Notes: a model not told the origin generated them from the letters alone. 64,000 nt of DNA from Arthrobacter sp. B1805 (GCF_002929745.1 NZ_PJIQ01000001.1:112850-176849); one strand, 5' to 3'. Counted from the first letter of the stretch, positions 32,144-41,177 are shown. Numbers and translations: made by a program.

Positions 32144-33919
32144 TCAGGATTTGCCCGAGATGGACAGGGCGGCCACGATCAGCGCGAGGTGGCTCAGTCC
32201 CTGCGGGACATTGCCCATGAACGCGTTGTCCGAGGGCTCGATCATCTCGGACATGATGCCGACGTCGTTCGCGAGCGGCAGCAGTTCCTCCATGAGGTCG
32301 ACGGCCTCGTCGCGCCGTCCGACGGCGACAAGGGCCGACACCATCCAGTAGGCGCAGGCCACGAAGGTTGCCTCCTCCCGCTGCATCCCGCTGTAGCGGT
32401 AGAGGAGCGGGCCCGCTCCCAGCTCGGCGCGGAGGGCGTCGATGGTGGACGACATGCGGGGGCCGGTGTCGAAGCCGCTTATGGCGTGCAGGAGGATCGA
32501 CGCGTCCAGATCGGTCGATCCCGGGTACCAGATGTAGCTCTGGCGTTCCTCGGACCACCCGTGCTCGTGCACCCAGTCCCGGATGCGGTCGCGCTCGGCC
32601 GCCCACCGCTCGACGGGACCCTGCAGCTGCCCGCGCTCCACCAGGAGCACGGCGCAGCGTAGCGCGTTCCAGCACCCCAGCTTCGAGGTGACGTAATGGC
32701 GTTCCTCGGGCAGCTCCCACATGCCCGCGTCGCGCCGGTGCCAGATGTCGCACGTCAGGTCCGCCAGATCGGCGAGCTGGCGCATCGTGGCCGGATCGAG
32801 CACATGACCGGCCTGGACGTACTGCCAGACGATGTCGAACACGTCCCCGAAGACGCCGAGCTGCAATTGGCCCGCCGCGGGATTGCCGTCGACGACGGGA
32901 GCGATGCCGCGCCAGCCTGTGAGGTCGGGCCGGTCCGTACCCTCGGGCAGCTGGCCGTTCAGGCGGGTGAACACCTCCAGGTCCGAACCCTGGGACCGGA
33001 GATTCTTCAGCATCCACGACACCGCGGCATGGACCTCCTCGCGGAGCCCGGCACGCGTGAGGGAGTGCAGCGTGTAGGCGGTGTCCCGGACCCAGGCGTA
33101 GCGGTAGTCCCAGTTCTTCCCGCCGGCCGCGCTCTCCGGCAGCGAGGTGGTCGCGGCTGCCGCGATGGACCCGGACGGGCTGTGCAGCAGCAGTTTCAGG
33201 GTGAGCGCGCTGCGCAGTACAGCGTGTCGGTAGTCGCCGTCGTAGGCGAAGTTGTCGGACCAGGTCTGCCAGTTGCGGATGGTGCGGTCCACGCCGTCGT
33301 CGATGGTCTGCGGATCGGGGAGCGGAAGTGGCTCGCCATGGGTGGAGACGACGGCGACGAGGTGCCGCGAGCCTTCCGAGGTGGTGAAGGCGCCCTCGAC
33401 GGACTGGCCTTCGGGCGCCTTCAGCCCGTGGTTGATACCGCGGATACCGAGACCGACGGCATCGATGCGGAGGACGGGGTCGTCGGGCCCGTTGTCGAGC
33501 CAGGGCGAGGCGGCTCCGAAGCAGGTTCCAGGGCTGATGGACCAAGCCATGTCCACCGCTCCAGCCAGGCCGTCGACGCGGCGGGCGAGTTCGCCCCACG
33601 GCAGCCTGCCCGCCACGCCCGTGTTCAGGGAGTCGGTGACGCGGACGGTACCCGTGTCCGTGGTGAACGTCGTCTCGAGCACATTGGAACCGTCCGCGTA
33701 GCGGCGTTCCACCGTGAAGTCCCCCGTAGGTGCCAGCGCCATGAAGCCCTCGTCCCGGTCCAGCAGGCGCGCGAAGGCCGGCGTCGAATCGAGGTCGGGC
33801 GTGGGATACCAGTCGATCGAACCGTCGAGCGACACCAGCGCGACCGTTCGGCCGTCACCGATTGCTGCGTAGCTTCGGATGTCGGCGAAGCCGGCCTCGT
33901 CCCGAGGTGCGATGATCAG
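32144..33919 (-). CDS. Glycoside hydrolase family 15 protein (glucoamylase/trehalase-like)
   Basis: An (alpha/alpha)6-barrel hydrolase. The family N-terminus YAAIGDGRTVALVSLDGSIDWY is in frame, so the gene must begin upstream of the first GTG (33835), which would cut into it. No ATG, GTG or TTG exists between 33835 and the preceding stop; the best candidate is CTG 33919, with AGGA five bases upstream, giving 591 residues. Further landmarks are NWDYRYAWVRDTAYTLHSL (first catalytic region) and WEEATFVACAYWMVSAL-like late helices. It hydrolyses alpha-glucosidic bonds, possibly of trehalose or oligosaccharides. It follows the 39-residue gene by 29 bp. Confidence 0.85.
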   Translation of the reverse strand: MIIAPRDEAGFADIRSYAAIGDGRTVALVSLDGSIDWYPTPDLDSTPAFARLLDRDEGFMALAPTGDFTVERRYADGSNVLETTFTTDTGTVRVTDSLNTGVAGRLPWGELARRVDGLAGAVDMAWSISPGTCFGAASPWLDNGPDDPVLRIDAVGLGIRGINHGLKAPEGQSVEGAFTTSEGSRHLVAVVSTHGEPLPLPDPQTIDDGVDRTIRNWQTWSDNFAYDGDYRHAVLRSALTLKLLLHSPSGSIAAAATTSLPESAAGGKNWDYRYAWVRDTAYTLHSLTRAGLREEVHAAVSWMLKNLRSQGSDLEVFTRLNGQLPEGTDRPDLTGWRGIAPVVDGNPAAGQLQLGVFGDVFDIVWQYVQAGHVLDPATMRQLADLADLTCDIWHRRDAGMWELPEERHYVTSKLGCWNALRCAVLLVERGQLQGPVERWAAERDRIRDWVHEHGWSEERQSYIWYPGSTDLDASILLHAISGFDTGPRMSSTIDALRAELGAGPLLYRYSGMQREEATFVACAYWMVSALVAVGRRDEAVDLMEELLPLANDVGIMSEMIEPSDNAFMGNVPQGLSHLALIVAALSISGKS

Positions 33920-33948
33920 TTCCTTCCTGGTCCCGGACTGCCTTCCTG

Positions 33949-34068
33949 CTACCTGCCGGAGCGGCCCTTGTAGCGGGTCTTGTTGGCGCGGGGCGGCTGT
34001 CCGGCGCGCTTGCTCAGCACACGGGAGGCAATAACGGGCACCAGGGCCCAGAGGATCCTTTTCAGCAC
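33949..34068 (-). CDS. Small basic protein of 39 residues
   Basis: GTG 34068 to TAG 33949, preceded by AAGGACTTCATC. The peptide starts with a hydrophobic stretch (LKRILWALVPVIASRVLS) followed by a strongly basic tail rich in R and K (KRAGQPPRANKTRYKGRSGR). It is upstream of, and close to, the GH15 gene, probably on the same transcript. A good ribosome binding site and composition suggest a real small membrane-associated protein; no family is known to me. Confidence 0.55.
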   Translation of the reverse strand: MLKRILWALVPVIASRVLSKRAGQPPRANKTRYKGRSGR

Positions 34069-34131
34069 GATGAAGTCCTTATGGTCAGTAACCGACGGCG
34101 GCTGTCGCTGCGGTATCGATCATCCTACGTA

Positions 34132-35616
34132 CTATTCCGGGCGGGATCGTCCCTCGGTGACGAAGGCTCGCAGGGCGCGCAACTGTGCATCCCGTGCTAC
34201 CGGATTGAGGTACATCATGTGCCCGGCCTCGTGGTAGTGGTGGGTGAAGCGGGCGCGGGCGGCGTCGTCCAGATCCATGTGCGCCCACACGTACTCGGCT
34301 GCGAAGTGCGGGGTCGCACCGTCGTGGTAGCCGTAGTCCACGTGCACCCGCAGGTTCGGGTTGTGGACGAGGAGCCGTTCGAGGACTCCCGAGACGTCCA
34401 CGGGAGCGCCCTCGAACGTGCGGTAGCTCCAGGGCTGCACGCGGGCTGTCAGGATCTCGTAGGGGAGATCGTTCTCGTATCCGAGTTCCGCGCGGACGTA
34501 GTGGTTCATTGCGGCGGAGTACGGTCCCGTGATGGCCCGGATGCTCGGATCATCGAAGGAGTCAGACGACTGCAGGTTGTCCGGACGCGCGGCGAACCGG
34601 CCATCGATGCGGCCGACGGCCAGCCCCTCGGCACGGAGGATCTCCGCCGCGAACTCGTGGTACGCCCAGCGGAAGTTGGTCCGGCGGATGAATCCCTCGT
34701 CGAGGGTGGTGATGGCATGGAGCCGCGCGACGACGTCGTCGTGCTCCTCGCTCGTCAGGCGGCTGCCCTGGGTGAGGGCATAGCCGAAGTCCCGCGCTGC
34801 GTAGTCCTCGGCCTCCCGCAGGACGTCGGCGAGCTCCCGGTCACCGTGCCTGCCGTGGTAGTGCGCGATGGCGGCATAGGTGGGCAGGTGCAGCGCGTAG
34901 GGGAGGTCACTGCCGGGGAAGAAGCGCAGGGTGGACATGTTCAGCACCGTGGAGATCAGGCCCAGGCCGTTGACCGCCATTCCGTAGGCATCGAACAGGC
35001 GCCCTGCGACGGCGACGGCGCGCAGGGTGCCGTAGGACTCGCCGATGAGGTACTTCGGGGACAGCCAGCGGTTGTTGCGCGTGGTCCAGAGGCGGATCAC
35101 TTCCGCGACGAGGTCCCTGTCCTGCACGAATGCATGGAACTCGTCGGCCTTCTCGCCTGCGACCACGCGGGAGAAGCCGGTGTTGACGGGATCGATCATG
35201 ACGAGGTCGCTCGATTGGAGCAGGGTGTCCGGATTGTCGATGAGGCCGAACGGTGCGCTGGTCATGGCGCCGACGTCGCCCGAATCGACGAGCCGTGGAC
35301 CCAGCAGGCCCAGGTGCAGCCAGACGGAGGCGGACCCCGGCCCGCCGTTGAACGCGAACGTCACGGGCCGTCCCGGGTCGGCGTCCTGCTGGGTGTACGC
35401 GACGATGAAGATCTCGGCCTTCGGCTTGAAGCCGTCCGCCTTGCCGTCCTTCGTCTCCTCCCGGCGCAGCACGAGGCGACCGGTGGTCGTCCTGTACTTC
35501 AGGCCCGAGGGCGAGGTGTGGTCCCGGACAGTGAAGTCGTCCGACACCTCCTTGGCGTCGACGGGTCCGGAGTCCTTCGACGTGTCGTTCACGGTGTCCT
35601 GCGTCTCATCAGCCAT
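34132..35616 (-). CDS. S10 family serine carboxypeptidase-like protein
   Basis: Alpha/beta-hydrolase of 494 residues. The oxyanion-hole motif NGGPGSAS is at 90-97 and the nucleophile is S194 in IGESYG. The catalytic Asp is probable in HVDYGYHD and the His in HEAGHMM near the C-terminus. There is no signal peptide, so unlike most eukaryotic members it is probably intracellular. ATG 35616 is six bases after TAGTCT and lacks a Shine-Dalgarno (leaderless). The C-terminal removal of amino acids from peptides is the family activity; its substrate is unknown. Confidence 0.87.
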   Translation of the reverse strand: MADETQDTVNDTSKDSGPVDAKEVSDDFTVRDHTSPSGLKYRTTTGRLVLRREETKDGKADGFKPKAEIFIVAYTQQDADPGRPVTFAFNGGPGSASVWLHLGLLGPRLVDSGDVGAMTSAPFGLIDNPDTLLQSSDLVMIDPVNTGFSRVVAGEKADEFHAFVQDRDLVAEVIRLWTTRNNRWLSPKYLIGESYGTLRAVAVAGRLFDAYGMAVNGLGLISTVLNMSTLRFFPGSDLPYALHLPTYAAIAHYHGRHGDRELADVLREAEDYAARDFGYALTQGSRLTSEEHDDVVARLHAITTLDEGFIRRTNFRWAYHEFAAEILRAEGLAVGRIDGRFAARPDNLQSSDSFDDPSIRAITGPYSAAMNHYVRAELGYENDLPYEILTARVQPWSYRTFEGAPVDVSGVLERLLVHNPNLRVHVDYGYHDGATPHFAAEYVWAHMDLDDAARARFTHHYHEAGHMMYLNPVARDAQLRALRAFVTEGRSRPE

Positions 35617-35652
35617 GGCAGAAGACTACCGGTGGTTCCCCGAGGCAACAGC

Positions 35653-37217
35653 TCAGGAATCCGCAGGTGTCGTCTCCCGACGACGGTCCGCGGGCCCGTC
35701 GTCCTTCCGGGCTGATGCGGCGCCGGCGTCGCCGGACCACGCTGTGTTCTTCTGCGGCCTGGCGAAGAACAGTGCAGCAGCCAGGCCGAGGAGGATGACG
35801 ACGGCGGGCAGGTAGAGCGCCTGCCCCATCGACAGGGCGTAACCCGCCCGGGCCTGGTCGGGAAGCGCCGCGCCCGGTGTGGCGCCCATCGCGCTGCCTC
35901 CGAGGTTGGCCATCAGGCGCGATTGCATCACAGCGGCGATCGCGGCGCTGCCGAGGACTGCACCCATCTGACGCGTCGTGTTGTAGACGCCGGATCCCGC
36001 CCCCGCGAGGGAGGGCGCGAGGTTGCGGGTCGCGGTCAGGGACACGGGAGCCCAGATGCCGGCACTCGACAGGCCGAGGAGCGAGACGGGGAGCAGCAAC
36101 TGCCAGATCGGAACGTCCGGGGTGAGGATGGACCCGAGCCAGAAGAGGGCGCCGGACAGGCCGGCGAACCCCGCGATGGCGATGTACTTGGGATTGTTGC
36201 GCTGCACGTACTTGCCGACGAACGGGGCCAGCACTCCGGAGACGACGGCCATCGGTGTCAGCAGGAGGGCGGCCTGCGTCGGGGAGAGGCCGCGGACGGT
36301 TTGTGCGTAGAGCATGAGAGGCAGCGCCATGGTGGTGATCGAGAACCCCATGGCCGTGATCGAGGTGTTGGCGAGCGAGAAGTTGCGGTCACGGAAGAGA
36401 GTGAGGGGAACCAGGGGCTCGCCACGGTTGACGTGCTGCCAGATGACGAACGCGACCAGGAGCACGATGCCCGTGATGATCAGCGACCACACGGAGAGAG
36501 GGCCCGCGATCCTGCCCCAGTCGTAGCTCTCGCCCTCCTGGATGCCGAACACCAGGCAGAACAGACCGGCCGCGCTGAGGAACACGCCGAGCATGTCGAA
36601 CCGGCGCGATGTCGTGGGCAGGGTGGGAACCAGGCGGGAGGCAAGGATGAACCCGACGACTCCGACGGGGACGTTGATGAAGAAGATCCATTCCCAGCCT
36701 GCGGAATCGACCAGCACGCCGCCGAGCACCGGTCCGATGAGCGTCGCGATGCCCGCGACCGAACCCCAGAGCCCCATGGCGGCCCCTCGGCGCTCCGGCG
36801 GGAAGATCCGCGTGATGACGGACATCGTCTGGGGCGTCATAAGTGCTGCGCCCAGGCCCTGCACGACCCGTGCCAGGATGAGCGCTTCCACGGAGCCGGA
36901 GAGTCCGCACCACGCACTCGACAGCGTGAAGACCACGAGGCCCACGAGGTAGACGCGCTTGGGTCCGAACCGGTCACCGAGCCTGCCGTCACGAGTAGCG
37001 GCACCGCGTACGCCAGCAGGTAGGCGCTGGTCACCCAGATCACGCTGTCGATGCCGGCGCCCAGCCCTTCCATGATGGCGGGGGTGGCGACGGAGACGAT
37101 GGTGGAGTCGACCAGGATCATGAAAAAGCCGATGACGAGCGACCACAGGGCGGGCCAGGGTCTGATGTCGGTGGACGTGAGCGGGCCGGGGGTTGCCCGA
37201 TGGGGCGTGCGGGACAT
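35653..37217 (-). pseudogene. DHA2-type MFS drug transporter broken by a frameshift
   Basis: The first part, from ATG 37217, encodes helix 1 ([25 protein letters not shown]) and helix 2 up to [11 protein letters not shown]. The rest, [14 protein letters not shown] through helix 14, is in another frame and ends at 35653. The break is near 36980-36990. Family members read [15 protein letters not shown], so four bases (or 1 mod 3) appear to be missing before CTCGGTGACCGG. Everything else is intact, including RGAAMGLWGSVAGIATLIGPVLGG. It is either a recent loss of function or a sequencing error. The start is leaderless-like (TAGTCT seven bases upstream). Confidence 0.8.
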
Positions 37218-37330
37218 GGGCAGAAGACTACTCCCGGCCCGTGGCACCCCGTCTCGGGATCAGGGTGCCGTTGATGCTTTGGGCTCAGGCCCTCCTCTTG
37301 GGTACAGTGTTGGTGTCCGCTAGTGGTTCC

Positions 37331-37403
37331 GGGGCTTTAGCTCAGTTGGTAGAGCGTTTCGTTCGCAATGAAAAGGTCAGGGGTTCGATTCCCCTAAGCT
37401 CCA
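37331..37403 (+). tRNA. tRNA-Ala (anticodon CGC)
   Basis: A 73-base cloverleaf. The acceptor stem GGGGCTT pairs with AAGCTCC; D-arm TAGCTCAGTTGGTAGAGC; anticodon stem TTTCG/TGAAA with loop TTCGCAA, giving anticodon CGC; T-arm AGGGGTTCGATTCCCCT; discriminator A. CCA is not encoded. It is followed by a strong hairpin. Confidence 0.95.
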
Positions 37404-37411
37404 CGGATGAC

Positions 37412-37451
37412 AGAAAGGCGAGGCTCCTGCAATCAGGGGCCTCGCCTTTCT
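37412..37451. terminator. Hairpin between tRNA-Ala and the converging small gene
   Basis: An 18-bp stem with one T-G pair, AGAAAGGCGAGGC-T-CCTG against CAGG-G-GCCTCGCCTTTCT, around a CAAT loop. It lies 9 bp after the tRNA and 19 bp after the stop of the minus-strand gene at 37470. Confidence 0.88.
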
Positions 37452-37469
37452 GGTTCCCAGCGACGGCAG

Positions 37470-37733
37470 CTACTCCTCGGGTGCCTGCCGGACCCACGGT
37501 CTCGCTGCCAGGATCCGGACGAGCGGCCCGAGCCAGGACATCACCACGAGGAGGGTGAACGTGCTGCTGAGGGAGGAGCCGAGGGACGTCGAGGGGAAGA
37601 GCTGATGTACGCCTAGAAGGATCGCGCCCACCAGCAGCACCTTCTTGACGCCGTTGAGGACATGCATCGGGACCGGTCGTGGCCAGGGCGTGAAGTCGAC
37701 CGCGACCTCCCCGCCGTGTTCGTCCGCGCCCAT
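37470..37733 (-). CDS. Small hypothetical membrane protein
   Basis: Protein of 87 residues from ATG 37733, with GGAGGTGGGGCGA upstream (a GTG three codons earlier is the alternative). It has a polar start, then helices VKKVLLVGAILLGVHQLF and TFTLLVVMSWLGPLVRIL, and a short basic/acidic tail. No family recognised. It is adjacent to, but transcribed with, no other gene. Confidence 0.65.
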   Translation of the reverse strand: MGADEHGGEVAVDFTPWPRPVPMHVLNGVKKVLLVGAILLGVHQLFPSTSLGSSLSSTFTLLVVMSWLGPLVRILAARPWVRQAPEE

Positions 37734-37828
37734 TCGCCCCACCTCCGCATTGTTCCGTTGGTTGAATTATCCACCGCCAGCCATCATGCCGCCCGGCGGA
37801 GCGGGACGTGCAGGCGCGCAGACGACGG

Positions 37829-39148
37829 TCAGCCCAGGACCGCCCAGGCCCTCCCGGGCAGCACAGCCCTGCCGGCGGCAACCGAAGCCTGCCCGGCGAG
37901 CACGGAGCCGGCGCCCGCCGCATCGACCGACAGGGTGCCGTGTGAAAGGTTCAGTGCGACCACCAGGCTCTCCGACGAGCTGGCAGCGATCCGATACACG
38001 AGCGCCTCGTTGGACAGCTGGACGATGTCCGTCGTCGCTCGGTGCAGCCACGGATGGCGTCGCCTCAGGCCGATCAGCTCCTGATGCACGGAGAAGACCG
38101 GCTGACCGATCGGAGACAGCTCCGAAGGTGAGGAGGGGAAGAGCGGCCTGACGTCGTCGTCGCCCCCTGCCCTGTCCTCCTTGATGCCCCTGTAGCCCTG
38201 CTCGTCGCCGTAGTAGATTGACGGCGTGCCACCGACGGTGAGCAGGACGGCGACGGCGTGCTGGACCAGCGCAGGGTCGGTGAGCTTGCTCGCTATGCGG
38301 GTGACGTCGTGGTTGCCGATGAAGGTCAGCGGCGCAAACGTCCCGAGGAGCGCGTTGTGGCGCTCGAGCGCGGCTGCGAGCTCGAAGAAGTTCGCATCGT
38401 TGAGTGAACTCCACACCGCCTTCCACAGCTCGTACTGCGTGACCGAGTCGAGGCCGCCGTCCACCACCGCGGAGACGTAGTCGCCATGGATGTACTCACC
38501 GACGAAGTAGGTATCGGGGTGGTCTGCGCGGACGCGGGCCGTCACATCGGCCCAGAACGACGACGGCACCGCGTAGGCCGCGTCGAGGCGCCAGCCGTCC
38601 GCACCGCGCCGGAGCCAGTGCTGCATGACCTCGACGACGAAATCCGCGACAGCCGGTTCGGTGTGGTCGAGCGCCACGAGATGGTGGTGCCCCTCGAAGT
38701 CCCGGTACCCGGGTTCGACGCCGGGAACTGCTCCTGCAGGCCATTCGAGCGAGAACCAGGAGGCACTGGCCGCCGCAGGACCCTGCTCGAGCACTTCCCG
38801 GAAGGGGCCGAAGGAGCGGCCCGTGTGGTTGAAGACACCATCGAGCAGAACCCGCAATCCGCGCTGGTGGGCTTCCGAGACGAGCGTGTCGAAGTCCTCC
38901 GACGTCCCGAGCCGGGAATCGATGCGGAAGTAGTCGGTGGTGTCGTAGCCGTGCGTCTCGGATGCGAAGACGGGACCGAGTGCGATCCCCGATGCACCGA
39001 GCCCTACGGCGTAGTCGAGCCACGGCACCAGGTCCAGCAAGCGGTGAGTGTCAGCGGGGTGCGGGGTTGCCGCCTTCTCCGCTCCTACGAATCCCAGCGG
39101 ATAGACCTGCCACCAGATGGCGTGTTGTACCCACTCGGGCTCGTTCAT
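37829..39148 (-). CDS. Alpha-amylase family (GH13) glycosidase
   Basis: TIM-barrel hydrolase of 439 residues. The four conserved regions are DGVFNHTG (H108), GWRLDAAY with nucleophile D189, FVGEYIHG with acid/base E218, and FIGNHDVTR with D281. A short C-terminal beta domain follows (about 365-439). No signal peptide is seen, so it is intracellular; it lacks the extra domains of trehalose synthase or maltosyltransferase. ATG 39148 follows AAGGGTGA. It may act on maltodextrins or alpha-glucosides together with the GH15 enzyme, though they are not linked. Confidence 0.88.
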   Translation of the reverse strand: MNEPEWVQHAIWWQVYPLGFVGAEKAATPHPADTHRLLDLVPWLDYAVGLGASGIALGPVFASETHGYDTTDYFRIDSRLGTSEDFDTLVSEAHQRGLRVLLDGVFNHTGRSFGPFREVLEQGPAAASASWFSLEWPAGAVPGVEPGYRDFEGHHHLVALDHTEPAVADFVVEVMQHWLRRGADGWRLDAAYAVPSSFWADVTARVRADHPDTYFVGEYIHGDYVSAVVDGGLDSVTQYELWKAVWSSLNDANFFELAAALERHNALLGTFAPLTFIGNHDVTRIASKLTDPALVQHAVAVLLTVGGTPSIYYGDEQGYRGIKEDRAGGDDDVRPLFPSSPSELSPIGQPVFSVHQELIGLRRRHPWLHRATTDIVQLSNEALVYRIAASSSESLVVALNLSHGTLSVDAAGAGSVLAGQASVAAGRAVLPGRAWAVLG

Positions 39149-39224
39149 TGCAGTTCACCCTTGCATTGGATCGTGGCAGGCCCGCAGCGGGCAGGGCGTG
39201 ACCCGGGAACGGGTAGCGCCTTGA

Positions 39225-39659
39225 CTAGCCTACGTCGACAAGCAGGTGGCTTCTGGAGACGAGCTGCCGCACCTCGCAGGGTTCGAGGTGAGCCGCTTCC
39301 ACGATGTCGGTGATTGCTGCACCCGCGTCGGCTGCCCGGAGCACCGCCGATTCGAGTTCGGTCGTGAGCTGGTCGAGGTGCCACTGCACCGACTCGAGGT
39401 CCGCGGCGGCGGCTGCGACGCGACGAAGAGCGGGAGACAGCGGGAGTGCGAGCTCGGACGGCTCCTCGTGGGAGAGCTGGAACCCGCACGAGCACGCCCA
39501 GACCAGTTCGACGTCGAACGCGGTGACCGGCTGCGGCAGCAGGCCGTAGGAAGACCCCCGATAGGACGTCTCGCGCAGGGTCATGGGTTCTCCGCAGTGG
39601 AGGGGAGCGCCGACGGCCGTATCTCCTCGGCCAAGAGTGTCACCGATCGTCTGCGTCAT
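39225..39659 (-). CDS. Hypothetical protein with zinc-ribbon-like cysteines and a C-terminal helical domain
   Basis: Protein of 144 residues. Cysteine pairs LHCGEPM (about 21) and CSCGFQL (about 57) could make one zinc ribbon. The C-terminal half is helical, and its end (AAITDIVEAAHLEPCEVRQLVSRSHLLVDVG) has the look of a helix-turn-helix. A paired AACTAGTT element is 42-62 bp upstream of the start. A small DNA-binding regulator is possible; not assigned. Confidence 0.55.
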   Translation of the reverse strand: MTQTIGDTLGRGDTAVGAPLHCGEPMTLRETSYRGSSYGLLPQPVTAFDVELVWACSCGFQLSHEEPSELALPLSPALRRVAAAAADLESVQWHLDQLTTELESAVLRAADAGAAITDIVEAAHLEPCEVRQLVSRSHLLVDVG

Positions 39660-39700
39660 CGCTCTTCTACCTTCCGCTCAGAAATACGAAGTGTGCTGTC

Positions 39701-39721
39701 AACTAGTTCTACAAACTAGTT
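39701..39721. promoter_or_regulatory. Paired AACTAGTT palindromes
   Basis: The 8-bp palindrome AACTAGTT occurs at 39701-39708 and 39714-39721, 13 bp start to start, 42-62 bp upstream of the zinc-ribbon gene. The spacing puts both on nearly the same side of the helix. It may be a MarR-like operator. Confidence 0.55.
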
Positions 39722-39783
39722 ATATGCGGACTGACTCAATGCTGTCCACTTCATCATCATGAACAGCAGTAGACGGCCAGGAA

Positions 39784-40608
39784 TCAAGGATGTGCATCGG
39801 GCTTCGACGGATTTCTGGAATGCGCCCTGCCATAGACCTGTGCGCAGAACACGACCAGCAGCAGCACGTGCACCGCGTCCCCGCCGTAGTACATGAGCTG
39901 TGCCGCCTGCTCCGTGTCCGCCGGCTGTCCACCCCGATCACCAACGGCATACAGGTGCTTCGCCACGATTCCGTGCACAGCGATCGACAGCCCGATCATG
40001 CTGCCCCGGAGCCAGGCGGGGGCGCGGTGCGGATTGGGGTCCAACCCGACGACGGCGTAGGTGAACAGGGTGCCCGACGCCACGAAGTGGAGGTGCAGGA
40101 GGGGCCCGATCACCGGATCGTGAAGCATCGTCAGTCCGGTGCCGTCCCAGTACAGGAGAGCCATGGGCACGGTATTCAGCAGGGTTGCGACGACAGGGTG
40201 GGTGAGCAGCCGCAACGGTGCCGCCCGGAGCAGCCTGCTGAAGCGCCGACCCACGTCGACGGGAACCGCTCTCAGGAACAGGGATACCGGAGCGCCGAGG
40301 ACGAGCAGCAACGGAACGAGCATGCCGAGGACGAGGTGCACGGCCGTGTGCACGGTGAAGCTTCCGGCAGCCGCATCGGCGACCGGCCCCATTGTCACCG
40401 CCAGGCCCAGCCCCGCGCCGGCCGACCAGGCGAGGGTGCGCCGAGCTTTCCAGTCGTCGCGTCCGCGCAGGGCGGCGGCCCGTCCGGCGAGCAGGTACAG
40501 CACGGCGAGCCCGATCCACACCAGCGCCACCGCGGTGTCCGCGACCAAGCCGGAGGGATCCCCACCGGCGAGTCCCGTGCCGCCTGGGTGATGGGAACTG
40601 TCGGTCAA
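39784..40608 (-). CDS. ctaG: CtaG-like (caa3-type cytochrome oxidase assembly) membrane protein
   Basis: About 274 residues with seven hydrophobic segments and the CtaG_Caa3 (PF09678) pattern, including HTAVHLVLGMLVPLLLVLGAPVSL, LTHPVVATLLNTVPMALLYW and LHFVASGTLFTYAVVG. CtaG helps insert copper into the CuA/CuB centre of cytochrome oxidase. The start is taken as TTG 40608, which overlaps the stop of the DUF2243 gene (TTGA) and so would be coupled; an internal GTG is possible. It forms an operon with the DUF2243 gene, a pair that also occurs together elsewhere in actinobacteria. Confidence 0.8.
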   Translation of the reverse strand: MTDSSHHPGGTGLAGGDPSGLVADTAVALVWIGLAVLYLLAGRAAALRGRDDWKARRTLAWSAGAGLGLAVTMGPVADAAAGSFTVHTAVHLVLGMLVPLLLVLGAPVSLFLRAVPVDVGRRFSRLLRAAPLRLLTHPVVATLLNTVPMALLYWDGTGLTMLHDPVIGPLLHLHFVASGTLFTYAVVGLDPNPHRAPAWLRGSMIGLSIAVHGIVAKHLYAVGDRGGQPADTEQAAQLMYYGGDAVHVLLLVVFCAQVYGRAHSRNPSKPDAHP

Positions 40609-41177
40609 GGCCGGGGGTTGGCCGGCCGGTTCGCTCGCCGGAGCGTCAGGAGCACCAGGATCCCGGCGATGAGGAATGCGAGAGCTGCACCGTTCCACAT
40701 CAGGTCGTAGGGCAGCAGGTCGACTCCGTAGCGGACCTCGTGCAGGTCGAGCAGTTTGTGCTGCACCAGGCCATCGAACAGCTGGAAGGCGCCGATGCCG
40801 ATCAGGATGCCGCCGAACCAGCGGCGGATCGACAGGGCGTCGCGGCGCCTGAGGTCCGCGAACAGGAAGAGCGAGGCGACCGTCGCGAACCAGCTGAAGG
40901 CGTGGAATACGCCGTCGGACACGAGACCGGCGGCCGGGGTGGAGCGGTCGTAGAAGTGGTGCCAGTGCAGCAGTTGATGGAAGACGGCCTCGTCGACGAA
41001 CGCGATGATGCCACACCCGAAGAGGACGCCGACCAGCACGTTGCGGCGCTGCAGGTGGTCGCCCGCGGTGGGTGAAGCCGGCGTGGGAGGAAGGGTCGAC
41101 GAAGCGATGGCGATCTCCGTGGGTCGGATGGAGAGGACTGTCCCAGCGTGCCAGCGGCGTGCGAGGGCGTCCAGCAT
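40605..41177 (-). CDS. DUF2243 family membrane protein
   Basis: About 190 residues with four membrane helices. The DUF2243 signature RRNVLVGVLFGCGIIAFVDEAVFHQLLHWHHFYD begins near residue 45, and LFDGLVQHKLLDLHEVRYGVD lies in the second half. Several His residues in the membrane suggest haem or metal binding. ATG 41177 follows GGAAGAAG; frames to 41324 overlap the divergent gene leader. It is co-transcribed with the CtaG-like gene. Function is unknown. Confidence 0.78.
   Translation of the reverse strand: MLDALARRWHAGTVLSIRPTEIAIASSTLPPTPASPTAGDHLQRRNVLVGVLFGCGIIAFVDEAVFHQLLHWHHFYDRSTPAAGLVSDGVFHAFSWFATVASLFLFADLRRRDALSIRRWFGGILIGIGAFQLFDGLVQHKLLDLHEVRYGVDLLPYDLMWNGAALAFLIAGILVLLTLRRANRPANPRP

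Noticed and set aside
37331-37403. Integration site of a mobile element at the tRNA-Ala gene
   Set aside because: No integrase gene and no repeated 3' tRNA fragment were seen on either side.
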